In this document: positions 6,881 to 6,884 of the stretch, piece by piece
Position numbering within the stretch: the stretch's first letter is position 1
Layout: each line of letters begins with the position of its first letter
From: Gammaproteobacteria bacterium
GTDB lineage: Bacteria; Pseudomonadota; Gammaproteobacteria; Xanthomonadales; Xanthomonadaceae
Assembly: GCA_025360985.1 (NCBI GenBank)
Contig: JANYBA010000177.1
Span: 1-6,884 of the forward strand
Length of the DNA: 6,884 bases
Direction: 5' to 3'
Made by a program: the position numbers and the translations under genes
Notes under the pieces: model-generated
The model's database searches: none
The model's input: the letters and a program-made list of their open reading frames with translations, nothing else
Told to the model about the DNA's origin: nothing

Positions 6881-6884
6881 CGGG

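Overview
This 6.9 kb window is a stretch of bacterial chromosome with high GC (about two thirds, by eye). It is tightly packed with conserved housekeeping and stress genes. The order dnaK–grpE–hrcA (minus), recN (plus), fur (minus), bamE/omlA (plus), rnfH–ratA (minus), smpB (plus) is the arrangement I associate with the Xanthomonadales (Xanthomonas, Lysobacter, Luteimonas and relatives). The recN–bamE–rnfH–ratA–smpB part also matches the order in enteric gammaproteobacteria. The genus cannot be fixed from the sequence alone.

Left region (1–2747, minus strand): a heat-shock operon reads hrcA, then grpE, then dnaK. dnaK runs off the left edge, leaving its first 343 codons. A very good sigma-32 type promoter lies over the end of hrcA and would let grpE–dnaK be induced separately from the repressor gene. 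No CIRCE operator is visible, so HrcA probably acts on genes elsewhere.

Middle region (2748–5025): recN, the SMC-like DNA repair ATPase, is divergent from hrcA and convergent with fur. A 20-bp-arm inverted repeat lies between recN and fur and probably ends transcription from both sides. Fur lacks all cysteines.

Right region (5026–6884): fur and the outer-membrane lipoprotein gene bamE diverge from one short AT-rich promoter. bamE converges on rnfH so closely that the two stop codons lie in one CTAG. rnfH overlaps ratA in a two-gene unit, and ratA is divergent from smpB, the tmRNA partner. After smpB the window ends in two inverted copies of a REP-like palindrome.

The genes share a stress and quality-control theme: chaperones, repair of DNA breaks, iron control, outer-membrane assembly and ribosome rescue. 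Each is a known family. I found no previously undescribed system; the interest is in regulatory sites and small sequence oddities.
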